A stretch of DNA of 64,000 bases from Paenibacillus polysaccharolyticus (GTDB lineage: Bacteria > Bacillota > Bacilli > Paenibacillales > Paenibacillaceae): assembly GCF_900102085.1 (NCBI RefSeq), contig NZ_FMVM01000019.1:62001-126000 (forward strand). The letters run 5' to 3'. The translations under genes were made by a program, and so were the position numbers. This document shows, one piece after another, positions 35,764 through 44,484 of this stretch (the stretch's first letter is position 1; every line of letters begins with the position of its first letter). The notes below the pieces were generated by a model, which was given only the letters and a program-made list of their open reading frames with translations, ran no database searches and was not told where the DNA came from.

Positions 35764-36402
35764 ATGGATCATCGCAAAAAGGCACTTTTAATTGGAGATT
35801 ATACACATCCGGACTGGCATCCGCTACAGGGGGTAGACGGGGAGATTAGCCGGATTTTTCAAGATACGATTACAGTTCAATGTAGTGAAAATCGCAACAT
35901 GTTGCTTCATGAAAATATTTCGGGATTTGATGTATGTATCTCATACATGGACGATTGGAGAGGAAAAGTCTCCCCGCAGCAGACAGCGGGTCTGTTGTCT
36001 TACGTAAGTAACGGGGGCGGTCTGGTCATCTTACATAATGGAATCTCGCTTCAGAATCGAAATGAGATCAAACAGATGATTGGCGCCAAATTTCTTCATC
36101 ACCCGCCGTATGCGCCACTGGAGTTCACGGTGACGGAAGAGAGCCATCCTGTGACGGAGGGCATTTCCGGTTTTACGATGGAAGAAGAACCATATGAATT
36201 TGAGTTTGGTTCATTTACCGAGACTAAAATTTTGCTACACTATCAGTCTAAAGAGGGGCCGAAACCGGCAGCTTGGGCACATAAGTATGGACTCGGGCGG
36301 ATTGTTTATCTGATGCCTGGGCATTCAGTTCCATCCTTTGCGAATGAAACATATCGTCGATTAGTTTTGCAAGCGGGAAAATGGGCAGCGCGGTACGTGT
36401 AA
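35764..36402 (+). CDS. ThuA-like domain protein
   Basis: 212 residues with the flavodoxin/glutamine-amidotransferase-like fold of the ThuA family (trehalose utilisation). KALLIGDYTHPDWH, YVSNGGGLVILHNG and GLGRIVYLMPGHS are the recognisable blocks. Members act on keto-sugars or are of unknown function. AAAGGAG lies 9 bases before the ATG at 35764. Stand-alone gene. Confidence 0.85.
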   Translation: MDHRKKALLIGDYTHPDWHPLQGVDGEISRIFQDTITVQCSENRNMLLHENISGFDVCISYMDDWRGKVSPQQTAGLLSYVSNGGGLVILHNGISLQNRNEIKQMIGAKFLHHPPYAPLEFTVTEESHPVTEGISGFTMEEEPYEFEFGSFTETKILLHYQSKEGPKPAAWAHKYGLGRIVYLMPGHSVPSFANETYRRLVLQAGKWAARYV

Positions 36403-36475
36403 GGAAGCTCTCCTTTTTGCATGTCGAGGTTTAACAGGTGTAATATATAGACAACCGAAGAGGAGGATGAATAAG

Positions 36476-36859
36476 ATGAGCGATTTGTTCAAGAAGGCGT
36501 TCTCGTTAGGGCTTGGTCTTACGTTAGTTAGCAAAGAAAAGATTGAGAAAACCGTGGATGATCTGGTGGAGCGCGGGAAGCTTGCACCTGGGGAATCCAA
36601 AGCGTTTGTCGAACGATTGTTGGAGCGCGGTGAAGAAGAGCAAGGCCAGCTGAAACGTGTCATTCAGGAGCAGGTCAAACGTGTGCTTCAGGAAGCTGGC
36701 GTGGCATCCGAAAGTGACGTAACCAGTTTGGAACAGCGTGTTGCCGTTTTGGAAAAAAAGCTGGCCGAGCAGAATCAGACACCTCAACTTCAACTTGATG
36801 AATCCCCGGCTCCGGTTGTCGAAGATTCTCCTCCTCTCAAAGGAAACGAGATCGAATAG
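36476..36859 (+). CDS. Phasin-like coiled-coil protein
   Basis: 127 residues. A short N-terminal helix (LFKKAFSLGLGLTLVSKEKIEKTVDDLVERGKL split over the first 40 residues) is followed by coiled coil and an acidic, Pro-rich tail. This resembles the small phasin-family proteins encoded next to ABC1/UbiB kinases in Firmicutes. ATG at 36476 is chosen since AGGAGG ends 9 bases before it. The next gene starts immediately after the stop. Confidence 0.7.
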   Translation: MSDLFKKAFSLGLGLTLVSKEKIEKTVDDLVERGKLAPGESKAFVERLLERGEEEQGQLKRVIQEQVKRVLQEAGVASESDVTSLEQRVAVLEKKLAEQNQTPQLQLDESPAPVVEDSPPLKGNEIE

Positions 36860-38530
36860 ATGGCCGTGCGGATCAAACATGTTGGCAGATACCGGGAAAT
36901 TGCCATGGCGCTGGTGCGTCATGGCTTCGGTTATATGGTCGAGGAGTTGGGTTTATTCCAGCTACTCGCGCTGCCCAGACGGTGGATGTCGCGTGAAGCG
37001 CAACCTACCAAAACGTTAAGTGAACGGATCAGGCTGGTGTTGCAGGAGCTGGGGCCGGCTTTTGTGAAGCTGGGGCAACTTGCAAGCACAAGGGCAGATC
37101 TATTACCTGAATCGGTGATTCGGGAACTGGTCAAATTACAGGATCAGGTTCCGCCATTCTCATCAGAGACGGCACGGGGTATTTTGGAACAGGAATTGGA
37201 TACACCGCTGGAAGAGATCTTTTCCCGGTTCGAGGATACCCCGGTGGCCGCGGCCAGTATTGGTCAGGTGCATCTGGGCAAACTTCAGAGCGGAGAGGCG
37301 GTAGCGATCAAAATCCAGCGCCCTGGCATATCGCGGATTGTGCAACGTGATCTGGATATTCTGCGTGAACTGACTGCGATGGCAGAGAAACGTTGGGAAT
37401 GGGTGAAACAATACCAGATTCCGCAGATGGTGGAAGAGTATGCCCAAGCTCTAATGGCTGAGCTGGATTATACGGTGGAAGGTCGCAATACGGAGAAGAT
37501 TGCTCAGCAATATCAGCAGGACCCTAAAGTGAAAATTCCGGTAATCTACTGGGATCAGACCTCATCACGTGTATTGACCATGGAGTATATCGAGGGCATT
37601 AAGCTGAATAATCGGGATGAACTGGTGAAGCGTGGTCATGATCTGAACAATATTGCCGAGCGGCTGGTGGATGCGTTGCTCAATCAGATTTTTATGCATG
37701 GCTTCTTCCATGCCGATCCGCATCCGGGCAATCTGATGGTGCTGAAGGACGGGCGACTGGCTTTCATCGACTTCGGTATGGTGGGCAGTCTGAGTGATGA
37801 GATGAAGCAGCAGCTTGCCTCTCTTATTATCGGGCTGATGCGTAAGGATACGGATAGTATGATCCGTGCGATTGAGAAGCTCGGTATGATGCCTGATGAC
37901 ATGGACGCGCGCGCCCTTCATGTGGATTTGGATAAACTTCGAACGAAATATTACGATATTCCTTTTTCCAAAATCAGTGTAGGACAGGCGCTCAATGATC
38001 TGTTTGGCATTGCCCAGAAACATAGGGTTGTCATGCCCGCAGATATACTGTTGATGGGCAAATCCTTGCTGACGATGGAGGGGGTCATTGAACATCTTGA
38101 TCCTACCTTGAGCATTGTGGATATGGCAGAGCCGTTCGGGCGAAAGCTGCTCAAGGAACGTTTTAGTGCGGGTCGGATCAAAAATCGGCTGTTTCGCAGT
38201 GCGGCAGATATGGCCGAAAGTGTCATTGGTTTGCCGGGACAGCTGCGGCAGTTGTCCTCCATCATCAGCAAAGGTAAGCTGCGACTGGAGATCAGCGTTC
38301 CCGAATTAGAGTCGCTCATGCGCAGACTGGATCAGATCAGCAATCGTTTATCGTTCAGCATTGTGCTGCTCGCCTTCTGTATCATCATGGTAGGACTTAT
38401 TATCGGTTCTTCGATTAGTCACCAATCCACGATGCTATGGGATATTCCGGTGATTGAGATTGGTTTTCTCGTGGCGATCCTCATGGTGGCATTTCTGCTG
38501 TACTCGATTTTTAAATCGGGCAGGTTTTAG
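36860..38530 (+). CDS. ABC1/UbiB (AarF) family atypical protein kinase
   Basis: 556 residues. Family hallmarks are FVKLGQLASTRADLLP (KxGQ motif), the Ala-rich loop VAAASIGQVH replacing a Gly-rich loop, GFFHADPHPGN and IDFGMVG. Two C-terminal membrane helices (about 500-520 and 530-550) anchor it. Homologues support quinone or lipid metabolism as ATPases or kinases; the role here is unproven. It abuts the phasin-like gene with no gap. Confidence 0.93.
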   Translation: MAVRIKHVGRYREIAMALVRHGFGYMVEELGLFQLLALPRRWMSREAQPTKTLSERIRLVLQELGPAFVKLGQLASTRADLLPESVIRELVKLQDQVPPFSSETARGILEQELDTPLEEIFSRFEDTPVAAASIGQVHLGKLQSGEAVAIKIQRPGISRIVQRDLDILRELTAMAEKRWEWVKQYQIPQMVEEYAQALMAELDYTVEGRNTEKIAQQYQQDPKVKIPVIYWDQTSSRVLTMEYIEGIKLNNRDELVKRGHDLNNIAERLVDALLNQIFMHGFFHADPHPGNLMVLKDGRLAFIDFGMVGSLSDEMKQQLASLIIGLMRKDTDSMIRAIEKLGMMPDDMDARALHVDLDKLRTKYYDIPFSKISVGQALNDLFGIAQKHRVVMPADILLMGKSLLTMEGVIEHLDPTLSIVDMAEPFGRKLLKERFSAGRIKNRLFRSAADMAESVIGLPGQLRQLSSIISKGKLRLEISVPELESLMRRLDQISNRLSFSIVLLAFCIIMVGLIIGSSISHQSTMLWDIPVIEIGFLVAILMVAFLLYSIFKSGRF

Positions 38531-38589
38531 GGCGTTTCTTGAAACCTACTGAAGTGTGGCGTTTTCAGACACGCCCTAGAAAAAACATG

Positions 38590-38633
38590 AAAATCCGACG
38601 ATCATTCTTAAGAATGAAATGTCGGATTTTTTA
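38590..38633. terminator. Convergent terminator
   Basis: AAAATCCGAC (38590-38599) pairs with GTCGGATTTT (38621-38630), with an inner CATTC/GAATG helix, then TT. A-rich DNA on the left makes it usable for the minus-strand lipoprotein gene too. A further weak dyad AGGGCGT/ACGCCCT spans 38529-38577. Confidence 0.8.
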
Positions 38634-38715
38634 TAATTTCCACTTGGTTCAGATTCATTAAGTGGATTTATTTTTATGAGTATAGTCTGTTTATTGTAAT
38701 GTGCTTTATAATCGA

Positions 38716-39348
38716 TTATTTGTTTTGATTTTCTGAAGATGCTTCTTTTAAATAGGTTTGTATCTCTTCTGAAGGAGTTGCTTGAAGTTTGAAAAAATCT
38801 TGATGGACCTTCCCATCAATTTCATAGGATATTTTCACAAACATATCTTTATACAGATTAAGCGTTTCTTTATCCAGTTTCGATTTATCAAGTAAAAAAG
38901 CTCTAAATAAACTAGCTCCAGTAGTTTCACTATCAGTAGAGATTGTGAGGGGGGCATCATTCAAAACATTACTTTCAAAAATATTACTCGTATTAAGCCT
39001 GTGTAACATATCTGGATTCAAGTTAAAACTCATTTTAAGATCTTCAAGTTTAATCTTAGGGTCTTTCACGAAAATTTCATATACCATTCTTTCAACCCCA
39101 TCCTGAACACTTAAATTAACAGTTGCAGAAATTTTGTAATTTTCATTTGAAGTTTCATGGAATACTTCAGGATTCTCAAGCATGTTTTTTTCTATGGCTT
39201 TGAGTTCCTTCGTATACTCTTGAGAATAAACGATATTATCAGATTTAGGTGTGTCTTCCGTTCCTTCCCTATTTGCAGTGCAGCCGACCAATAAGAATAC
39301 AACACAGAAGCCAATTATCGAGTTAATTAAGCGTGAATTCAAAGTCAT
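38716..39348 (-). CDS. Putative lipoprotein of unknown function
   Basis: 210 residues. The N-terminus is a lipoprotein signal, hydrophobic IIGFCVVFLLVGC with the lipobox LVGC. The mature part is acidic and polar, without a domain that I recognise. GGAGG is only one base before the ATG at 39348 but 7 before an in-frame TTG two codons later (39342), so TTG may be the true start. Gene and flanks are much richer in A+T than the rest of the window, which suggests acquisition. Confidence 0.75.
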   Translation of the reverse strand: MTLNSRLINSIIGFCVVFLLVGCTANREGTEDTPKSDNIVYSQEYTKELKAIEKNMLENPEVFHETSNENYKISATVNLSVQDGVERMVYEIFVKDPKIKLEDLKMSFNLNPDMLHRLNTSNIFESNVLNDAPLTISTDSETTGASLFRAFLLDKSKLDKETLNLYKDMFVKISYEIDGKVHQDFFKLQATPSEEIQTYLKEASSENQNK

Positions 39349-39893
39349 ACCTCCGTTATTTAGTATTCTTAATATGAATAACAGATCTGCTAATTTATGC
39401 AGATCTGTTATAGTAAAATCAGAAATTATTAGCTTGTCCAATCTTCATCGGTATACTTCTTGTCCTGTAAGTAGTTGACTCAACTTATAGCCGAATAACC
39501 CTTTACAGGGACATTTAAAAACTGATGCACTTCTTCTGGAAAAATTATACTTCAACATCCCACTTCCTTATACTCTTATATTTCCTAAATATTACCTTAT
39601 TATCTTCTGGAGTTCAATGAATAATTAGGGTGTTAGTTTTATTACTATATTTATTTATGGAAAAATATATAAATATTTTATTCAGAAAGAAATTTGTTTT
39701 TGGAATTTTTGGTTATGTTATTTAAGATTGTCTAGCAGAATGAGTGAGTGTAAAATGTCTTAATGAGCAAAAATAAAAATAATATATCCACTTTTCAATA
39801 GTTATTGGTTGATTACATCTGCGTGAAGGCATTCGTTAATTATCATTTAATTGTTAATTTGAGGAACAAACTTAGGAGGCAAAGCAACAACAT
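39349..39893. other. AT-rich intergenic gap
   Basis: 545 bases, strongly A+T rich, between the divergent lipoprotein and SulP genes. No convincing coding frame and no clear operator were seen; both promoters must lie here. Confidence 0.6.
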
Positions 39894-41369
39894 ATGAATA
39901 CGTTAAAACAACAGTGGTTTGGCAATATCCGTGGAGATGTGCTCGCAGGCATCACCGTAGCACTCGCGCTTATTCCGGAAGCTATTGCCTTCTCGATTAT
40001 CGCTGGTGTCGATCCGATGGTCGGCCTGTATGCGTCGATTACGATTGCAATCGTCATTTCGATTGCGGGCGGTAGACCGGGCATGATCTCGGCAGCAACA
40101 GGAGCTATGGCGGTATTAATGGTAGGACTGGTCAAGGATTATGGCGTGGAATATCTTTTTGCGGCGACCATCCTGACGGGCATCATTCAGTTTATTTTAG
40201 GGATATTTAAAGTGGGGCGATTTATTACGTTTGTGCCTCATTCGGTGTTGACCGGATTTGTGAACGCACTAGCGATTCTGATCTTTATGGCGCAGCTCAC
40301 CCACTTTACGGGAGCGAACTGGATCATGTACGTGATGGTGGCGGGAACACTGGCAATCATCTATATTTTACCGCGTTTTTTCAAAGGGGCTCCGGCTCCG
40401 CTTGTAGCGATTATTATCATGACTATTATTACGGTGGTCTTTCATCTTGATGTCAAAACGGTAGGTCAGATGGGCAATCTGACAAGTACATTGCCGATGT
40501 TCCATCTGCCGAATATTGCGTGGACATGGAATACACTAATGATCCTGTTGCCGTATTCGTTTACGATGGCACTTGTCGGTTTGCTGGAGTCCCTTTTGAC
40601 CGCAACCATTGTGGATGAGATGACGGAAACCAAAAGCAGCAAAAACCGCGAGGTGCGTGGTCAGGGGATTGCAAACTTTGTAAACGGATTGTTCGGCGGT
40701 ATGGGTGGCTGTGCAATGATTGGACAGTCCGTCATTAATGTGAAGTCAGGCGGCCGAGGCAGGCTGTCGACATTTACGGCAGGTGCGTTCCTGGCGATTT
40801 TATTGTTGCTCTTGAGCGGTGTGGTGAAGCAGGTACCGATGGGTGCGCTGGTTGGCGTGATGTTTATGGTGTGTATTGGTACGTTTGACTGGAGTTCTGT
40901 TAAAAATATTGCCCGCGTACCACGCGCAGAAGCTTTCGTTATGGTGGTGACGGTAGCCATCGTTGTTTACACGCATGACCTTTCGCTTGGTGTAATGGTC
41001 GGTGTCGTGCTCAGCGTGCTGCATTTTGGCTGGAAGCAGACCAAAATTCGCGTCCAGTCTAGCGAGGAGCAAGGACAGAAAGTGTATCGTGTACACGGAC
41101 CGTTCTTCTTCGGTTCCTCGTCCCATTTCGTGGACAAATTCGATGCGGAAGCCGATCCGCAGGACATCACCATTGACTTTGGCGGCTCGCATATCTGGGA
41201 CAACACCGCGGTTGTGGCGGTTGGCAAAGTAAAATTCAAATACGCGAAGCTTGGTAAAACCGTGCATTTGCGTGGATTAAACGAGGAAAGCTCCCGATTG
41301 CTGGAGCGCAGCGGATTTAAGGCTTCTGATGCGGGTACCGTCCCGGGGACGGGCGGACACGGAGCATAA
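39894..41369 (+). CDS. SulP family anion transporter
   Basis: 491 residues with about eleven membrane helices (to ~390) and a C-terminal STAS-like domain (about 395-475, ITIDFGGSHIWDNTAVVAV). VALALIPEAIAFSIIAGVDPMVGLYAS and GGMGGCAMIGQSVINVKSGGRGRLS are signature segments. Substrate may be sulfate, bicarbonate or another anion; the sequence alone does not decide. The AGGAGG before the ATG is 14 bases away, which is long. Confidence 0.92.
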   Translation: MNTLKQQWFGNIRGDVLAGITVALALIPEAIAFSIIAGVDPMVGLYASITIAIVISIAGGRPGMISAATGAMAVLMVGLVKDYGVEYLFAATILTGIIQFILGIFKVGRFITFVPHSVLTGFVNALAILIFMAQLTHFTGANWIMYVMVAGTLAIIYILPRFFKGAPAPLVAIIIMTIITVVFHLDVKTVGQMGNLTSTLPMFHLPNIAWTWNTLMILLPYSFTMALVGLLESLLTATIVDEMTETKSSKNREVRGQGIANFVNGLFGGMGGCAMIGQSVINVKSGGRGRLSTFTAGAFLAILLLLLSGVVKQVPMGALVGVMFMVCIGTFDWSSVKNIARVPRAEAFVMVVTVAIVVYTHDLSLGVMVGVVLSVLHFGWKQTKIRVQSSEEQGQKVYRVHGPFFFGSSSHFVDKFDAEADPQDITIDFGGSHIWDNTAVVAVGKVKFKYAKLGKTVHLRGLNEESSRLLERSGFKASDAGTVPGTGGHGA

Positions 41370-41377
41370 GGCTGAAG

Positions 41378-41464
41378 TAAAGCGTAAAGCTCATGTAAGG
41401 CTCGGGTAAGGCGTAAAGTTAAAGCGAAGTGTAAAGTTCAAGTAAGGCGTAACGTTTAAGTAAC
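41378..41464 (+). repeat. Short degenerate tandem repeats after the SulP gene
   Basis: Variants of GTAAGGCGTAAAGTT occur several times in a row (for example near 41405-41420 and 41440-41455). Non-coding; looks like slipped-strand or decayed repeat DNA. Confidence 0.5.
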
Positions 41465-41588
41465 TTGTTCCAAAATGGTATTGGTATCTGAACGTTACAA
41501 CATCAACAGGCGGCAAGTAAGCTAGAAATAGCGGACTGCGATGCGAACGAATATAGGCTATAGATAACGCTAGACAGTATTGATATGC

Positions 41589-41631
41589 AGCGGTCTCCTT
41601 GCGGTGTGTGCCGGGGGAGCCGCTTTTTTTG
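41589..41631 (+). terminator. Rho-independent terminator
   Basis: AGCGG-T-CTCC (41589-41598) pairs with GGAGCCGCT (41616-41624) with one bulged T, followed by seven T. It probably ends the SulP transcript. Confidence 0.75.
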
Positions 41632-41641
41632 TAGCTGTGAG

Positions 41642-41840
41642 CGCTAACGATCAGGAGAGAGCTTATTTAGCCCAATTTGGGCCATTTTCATTTCTAACGA
41701 TCACCAGAGACGCTATTTTACTGATTTCACTACTTTTTGTGAGAATTCTCGTGATTTTTGACGAAATAAGCTTCCTGGTGATCGTTAGAATTCAGCCAAG
41801 GCATAATTCGAGCAAATAAGCTCTGTGGTGATCGTTAGCA
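41642..41840. repeat. 199-bp palindromic intergenic element, copy B
   Basis: Direct units at 41642 and 41692 (CTAACGATC core) face inverted units ending at 41790 and 41840. Length (199 bp), 50-bp period and central symmetry (base 41741) are identical to copy A at 28001-28199, although the sequences have diverged. The arms continue as CAGGAAGCTTATTT in both copies. No open frame. Confidence 0.85.
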
Positions 41841-42057
41841 AATTTCGTGGTTGGTGTCACAGTAGTTGGTGTCGCTTGATTTATGAAAAAACGAATCTCG
41901 CGTTCCTTCATCCCTATGTTCGGCTTGCATGCACCAGGTGTGACATATGAACAAAACGTCTGCTTTTTACGCTACATTCATGCTACAAGTTGGCGCGGTA
42001 GTTCAGTTTCGCTTTTGTTTTACTGGATGAACGTGTAAACTACAGGGTATGGAGAAG

Positions 42058-42082
42058 AAAAGCAATGGAATGATTGCTTTTT
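42058..42082 (+). terminator. Hairpin with T run in the helicase leader
   Basis: AAAAGCAAT (42058-42066) pairs perfectly with ATTGCTTTT (42073-42081) across 6 bases. It lies 270 bases before the DEAD-box helicase start and could be an attenuator of a long leader or a terminator of a short RNA. Bases 41841-42057 and 42083-42349 show no other clear feature. Confidence 0.5.
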
Positions 42083-42349
42083 AAAAATTCATTTCATAAT
42101 CAGAGTTGAATTCAGGAAAACTAGTTTGGACTCACAGGATGTGTACTGCAGTTACGGGTGTGATTGGAGTAGAGAATCAGGTTCAGATGCAGAACTCGGG
42201 CACAAGGACGCCAATAGCAGGCTCGTATGCCGACTCAGACAATGACATAGACTCAATCAAGTTCAGACGGAGATGCCTATGCATTTTCCAAAGGGCTAGG
42301 GTCTTCTATGAAATGAACTTATCTAAATGAATATACAGAGGTGTAACGA

Positions 42350-43924
42350 TTGGCAAACTTTGAACAACTGGGCATTCGCCCGGAATGGTGCGAGGTGCTG
42401 AAACATCAGGGCATCGCCGTGCCAACTCCAGTACAGGAGCGTTCCATTCCCGTACTGCTGGGTGGACGTGATATCATCGCCGAGGCGCAGACGGGCACAG
42501 GGAAAACGCTGGCTTTTTTGCTGCCGATTATTCAGAAAATTAACGTATCCGACCGCTCTCCGCAGGCCCTGATTATTGCGCCTACGCGTGAGCTGGCATT
42601 GCAGATTACGGAAGAAGCGAAGAAACTGACCGCTAACGATGACAAGCTGCATGTGCTTGCGGTATATGGTGGACAGGATGTAGAAAAGCAGTTGCGCAAA
42701 CTGCAAAACGGAACGCAGATCGTTGTAGGAACACCAGGGCGTCTTCTGGATCACTTGCGCCGTGGTACCTTGAAGCTCGATAATGTGAAAAAGCTGGTGC
42801 TGGATGAAGCAGATCAGATGTTACACATGGGCTTCCTGGACGATGTAGAAACGATTTTGAAAGAATTGCCGCATAGACGTCAAACGATGCTGTTCTCGGC
42901 AACGATGCCTAAGGGCATTCGTGTTCTGGCGAAAAACTACATGAAAGACCCGGAGGACGTGAAAGTTTCCTCCAAGTCCGTGATCCCGATTCATCAAATT
43001 CGCCAGCAGGTGCTGGAATGTACAGATCGCGGCAAATTTGATGCACTTCGTGGCATGATTGACACGTATCGCCCGTATTTGGCGATTATTTTCTGCCGGA
43101 CGAAGCGCCGGGCTTCGAAGCTGAATGAAGATCTGAGAGAAGCAGGATATGAGAGCGACGAGCTTCACGGCGACTTGTCCCAATCCAAGCGAGAGAATGT
43201 CATGAAGGCATTCCGTGATGCGAAGCTGCAAATCCTTGTGGCTACCGATGTCGCCGCACGCGGTTTGGATGTTGAAGGGGTTACCCACGTATTCAACTAC
43301 GATATGCCGCATGATGCGGAAAGTTATATTCACCGTATCGGTCGTACAGGCCGGGCAGGTGGAACGGGTCTTGCCGTGACGTTTGCAACCCAGCACGACA
43401 GACCGGAACTTGCTCGGATCGAGGAAGGTACGAATCAGAAGCTGAATCGCATCCAATGGACAAGCGAAGGACCAGTCGCTTCTACGGGAGCTTCTCGCCG
43501 CGTAATTAATAGCGAGGGCAATGATGAGCGTGGTGGTCGTACTGCCGGGACAGGCAGTGCCCGTCGCGGTGCAGGTCGTAACGACCGCCGAGATGGTGGC
43601 CGTGGCGGTCGTGGTTCGCGCGGAGGCGAAGGTGGCCGTAGCGGTGGACGCAGTGGCGGCCGTAGCGGTGACGAGCGCAGCGCAGGCCGCGGATCGGCGC
43701 GAAGCAGCGACAGCAGTCGCGGTGCAACAAGCCAAGGCCGCAGCAGTAGTAGCCGCGGCACAAGCCAAGGCGGCCGCGGTGGAGCAGGCCGCAGCGGCGG
43801 CTGGGCTGGCCGCAGCGCCGACAAGCGCACCGCTGGGCGCGGTGGCGCTGGTTCAGGCCGCTCGGACTCCGCTGGACGCGGTCCGAGCAGGGGCGACCGC
43901 CGCGATTCTCGTCGCGGGCGGTAA
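42350..43924 (+). CDS. DEAD-box RNA helicase with RGG-like tail
   Basis: 524 residues. The helicase core has AQTGTGKT (about 46-53), PTRELALQ, DEAD (152-155), SAT and HRIGRTGRAG. The tail from about residue 390 is almost only Arg, Gly and Ser (RGG/GRSGG repeats), an RNA-binding extension typical of CshA/DeaD-type enzymes that unwind RNA in cold adaptation, ribosome assembly or decay. The start is TTG with GAGGTG 7 bases upstream. A long untranslated leader with a terminator-like hairpin suggests control at the RNA level. Confidence 0.94.
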   Translation: MANFEQLGIRPEWCEVLKHQGIAVPTPVQERSIPVLLGGRDIIAEAQTGTGKTLAFLLPIIQKINVSDRSPQALIIAPTRELALQITEEAKKLTANDDKLHVLAVYGGQDVEKQLRKLQNGTQIVVGTPGRLLDHLRRGTLKLDNVKKLVLDEADQMLHMGFLDDVETILKELPHRRQTMLFSATMPKGIRVLAKNYMKDPEDVKVSSKSVIPIHQIRQQVLECTDRGKFDALRGMIDTYRPYLAIIFCRTKRRASKLNEDLREAGYESDELHGDLSQSKRENVMKAFRDAKLQILVATDVAARGLDVEGVTHVFNYDMPHDAESYIHRIGRTGRAGGTGLAVTFATQHDRPELARIEEGTNQKLNRIQWTSEGPVASTGASRRVINSEGNDERGGRTAGTGSARRGAGRNDRRDGGRGGRGSRGGEGGRSGGRSGGRSGDERSAGRGSARSSDSSRGATSQGRSSSSRGTSQGGRGGAGRSGGWAGRSADKRTAGRGGAGSGRSDSAGRGPSRGDRRDSRRGR

Positions 43925-44017
43925 CGCACTGGCGCAAGCGGCGATGCAGCCGCATATTGCGCTAGAAGCATCATAGCCATGCCACCGCAGTAGCGGATGC
44001 CGCATGGCCCATATCAA

Positions 44018-44091
44018 GAGCGTTCAGGTACGTCATCGTACCGAACGCTCGAACCAAGGGTCGCGACGGAAACACGTCGCGGCCCTTTTTT
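44018..44091 (+). terminator. Double hairpin terminator after the helicase
   Basis: GAGCGTTC-A-GGTACG pairs with CGTACCGAACGCTC (44018-44050), then AAGGGTCGCGAC (44056-44067) pairs with GTCGCGGCCCTT (44076-44087), one G-U pair, followed by TTTTTT. Confidence 0.88.
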
Positions 44092-44175
44092 ACAATCAGG
44101 ATGCACATGCACTTATTCACACGATGTGAACTGCACTCCAGCCCTCACTCGTTATGCAGTCACCACGCTATGATG

Positions 44176-44196
44176 GCTCCTCTGTGATCGTTAGAA
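44176..44196. repeat. Solitary unit of the 199-bp element
   Basis: CTGTGATCGTTAGAA matches the inverted unit found at 28181-28199 and 41822-41840, without partner units. It may be a decayed copy. Confidence 0.6.
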
Positions 44197-44221
44197 TTCG
44201 CACAATATGAACCAGAACGAC

Positions 44222-44258
44222 AAAACACCTCATCCTAGACCTAAGGACGGGGTGTTTT
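44222..44258. terminator. Probable bidirectional terminator
   Basis: AAAACACC and GGTGTTTTT, with inner TCCT/AGGA pairing, form an imperfect hairpin with T runs on both strands. It lies 227 bases beyond the stop of the minus-strand zinc-ribbon gene. Confidence 0.55.
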
Positions 44259-44484
44259 TGGTTTAAAACTTATATGATTAAAAGATGGCACGATATCTTG
44301 CTTACTAGATCACAACAATGCAGGGAAGCTCGGTGTACCGTTCGTCTATAATTAGGGAGCTGATTTGCATTATTTTACTTACGGGTTAACTGGTTATTAC
44401 ACGCGGTTCGCCCACTTTTTATGAATCCGAATCTGAACGTAAGCCAGTCTTGATACGATATAGACCGGCTTGTTGCACAGACGG

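Noticed and set aside
42106..42330. 74-codon frame upstream of the helicase
   Set aside because: Poor ribosome site and composition unlike coding DNA; better explained as an untranslated leader.
43435..43980. Long open frames opposite and beside the RGG tail of the helicase
   Set aside because: The GC-rich repetitive codons for Arg, Gly and Ser leave other frames open; no ribosome site or family pattern supports them.
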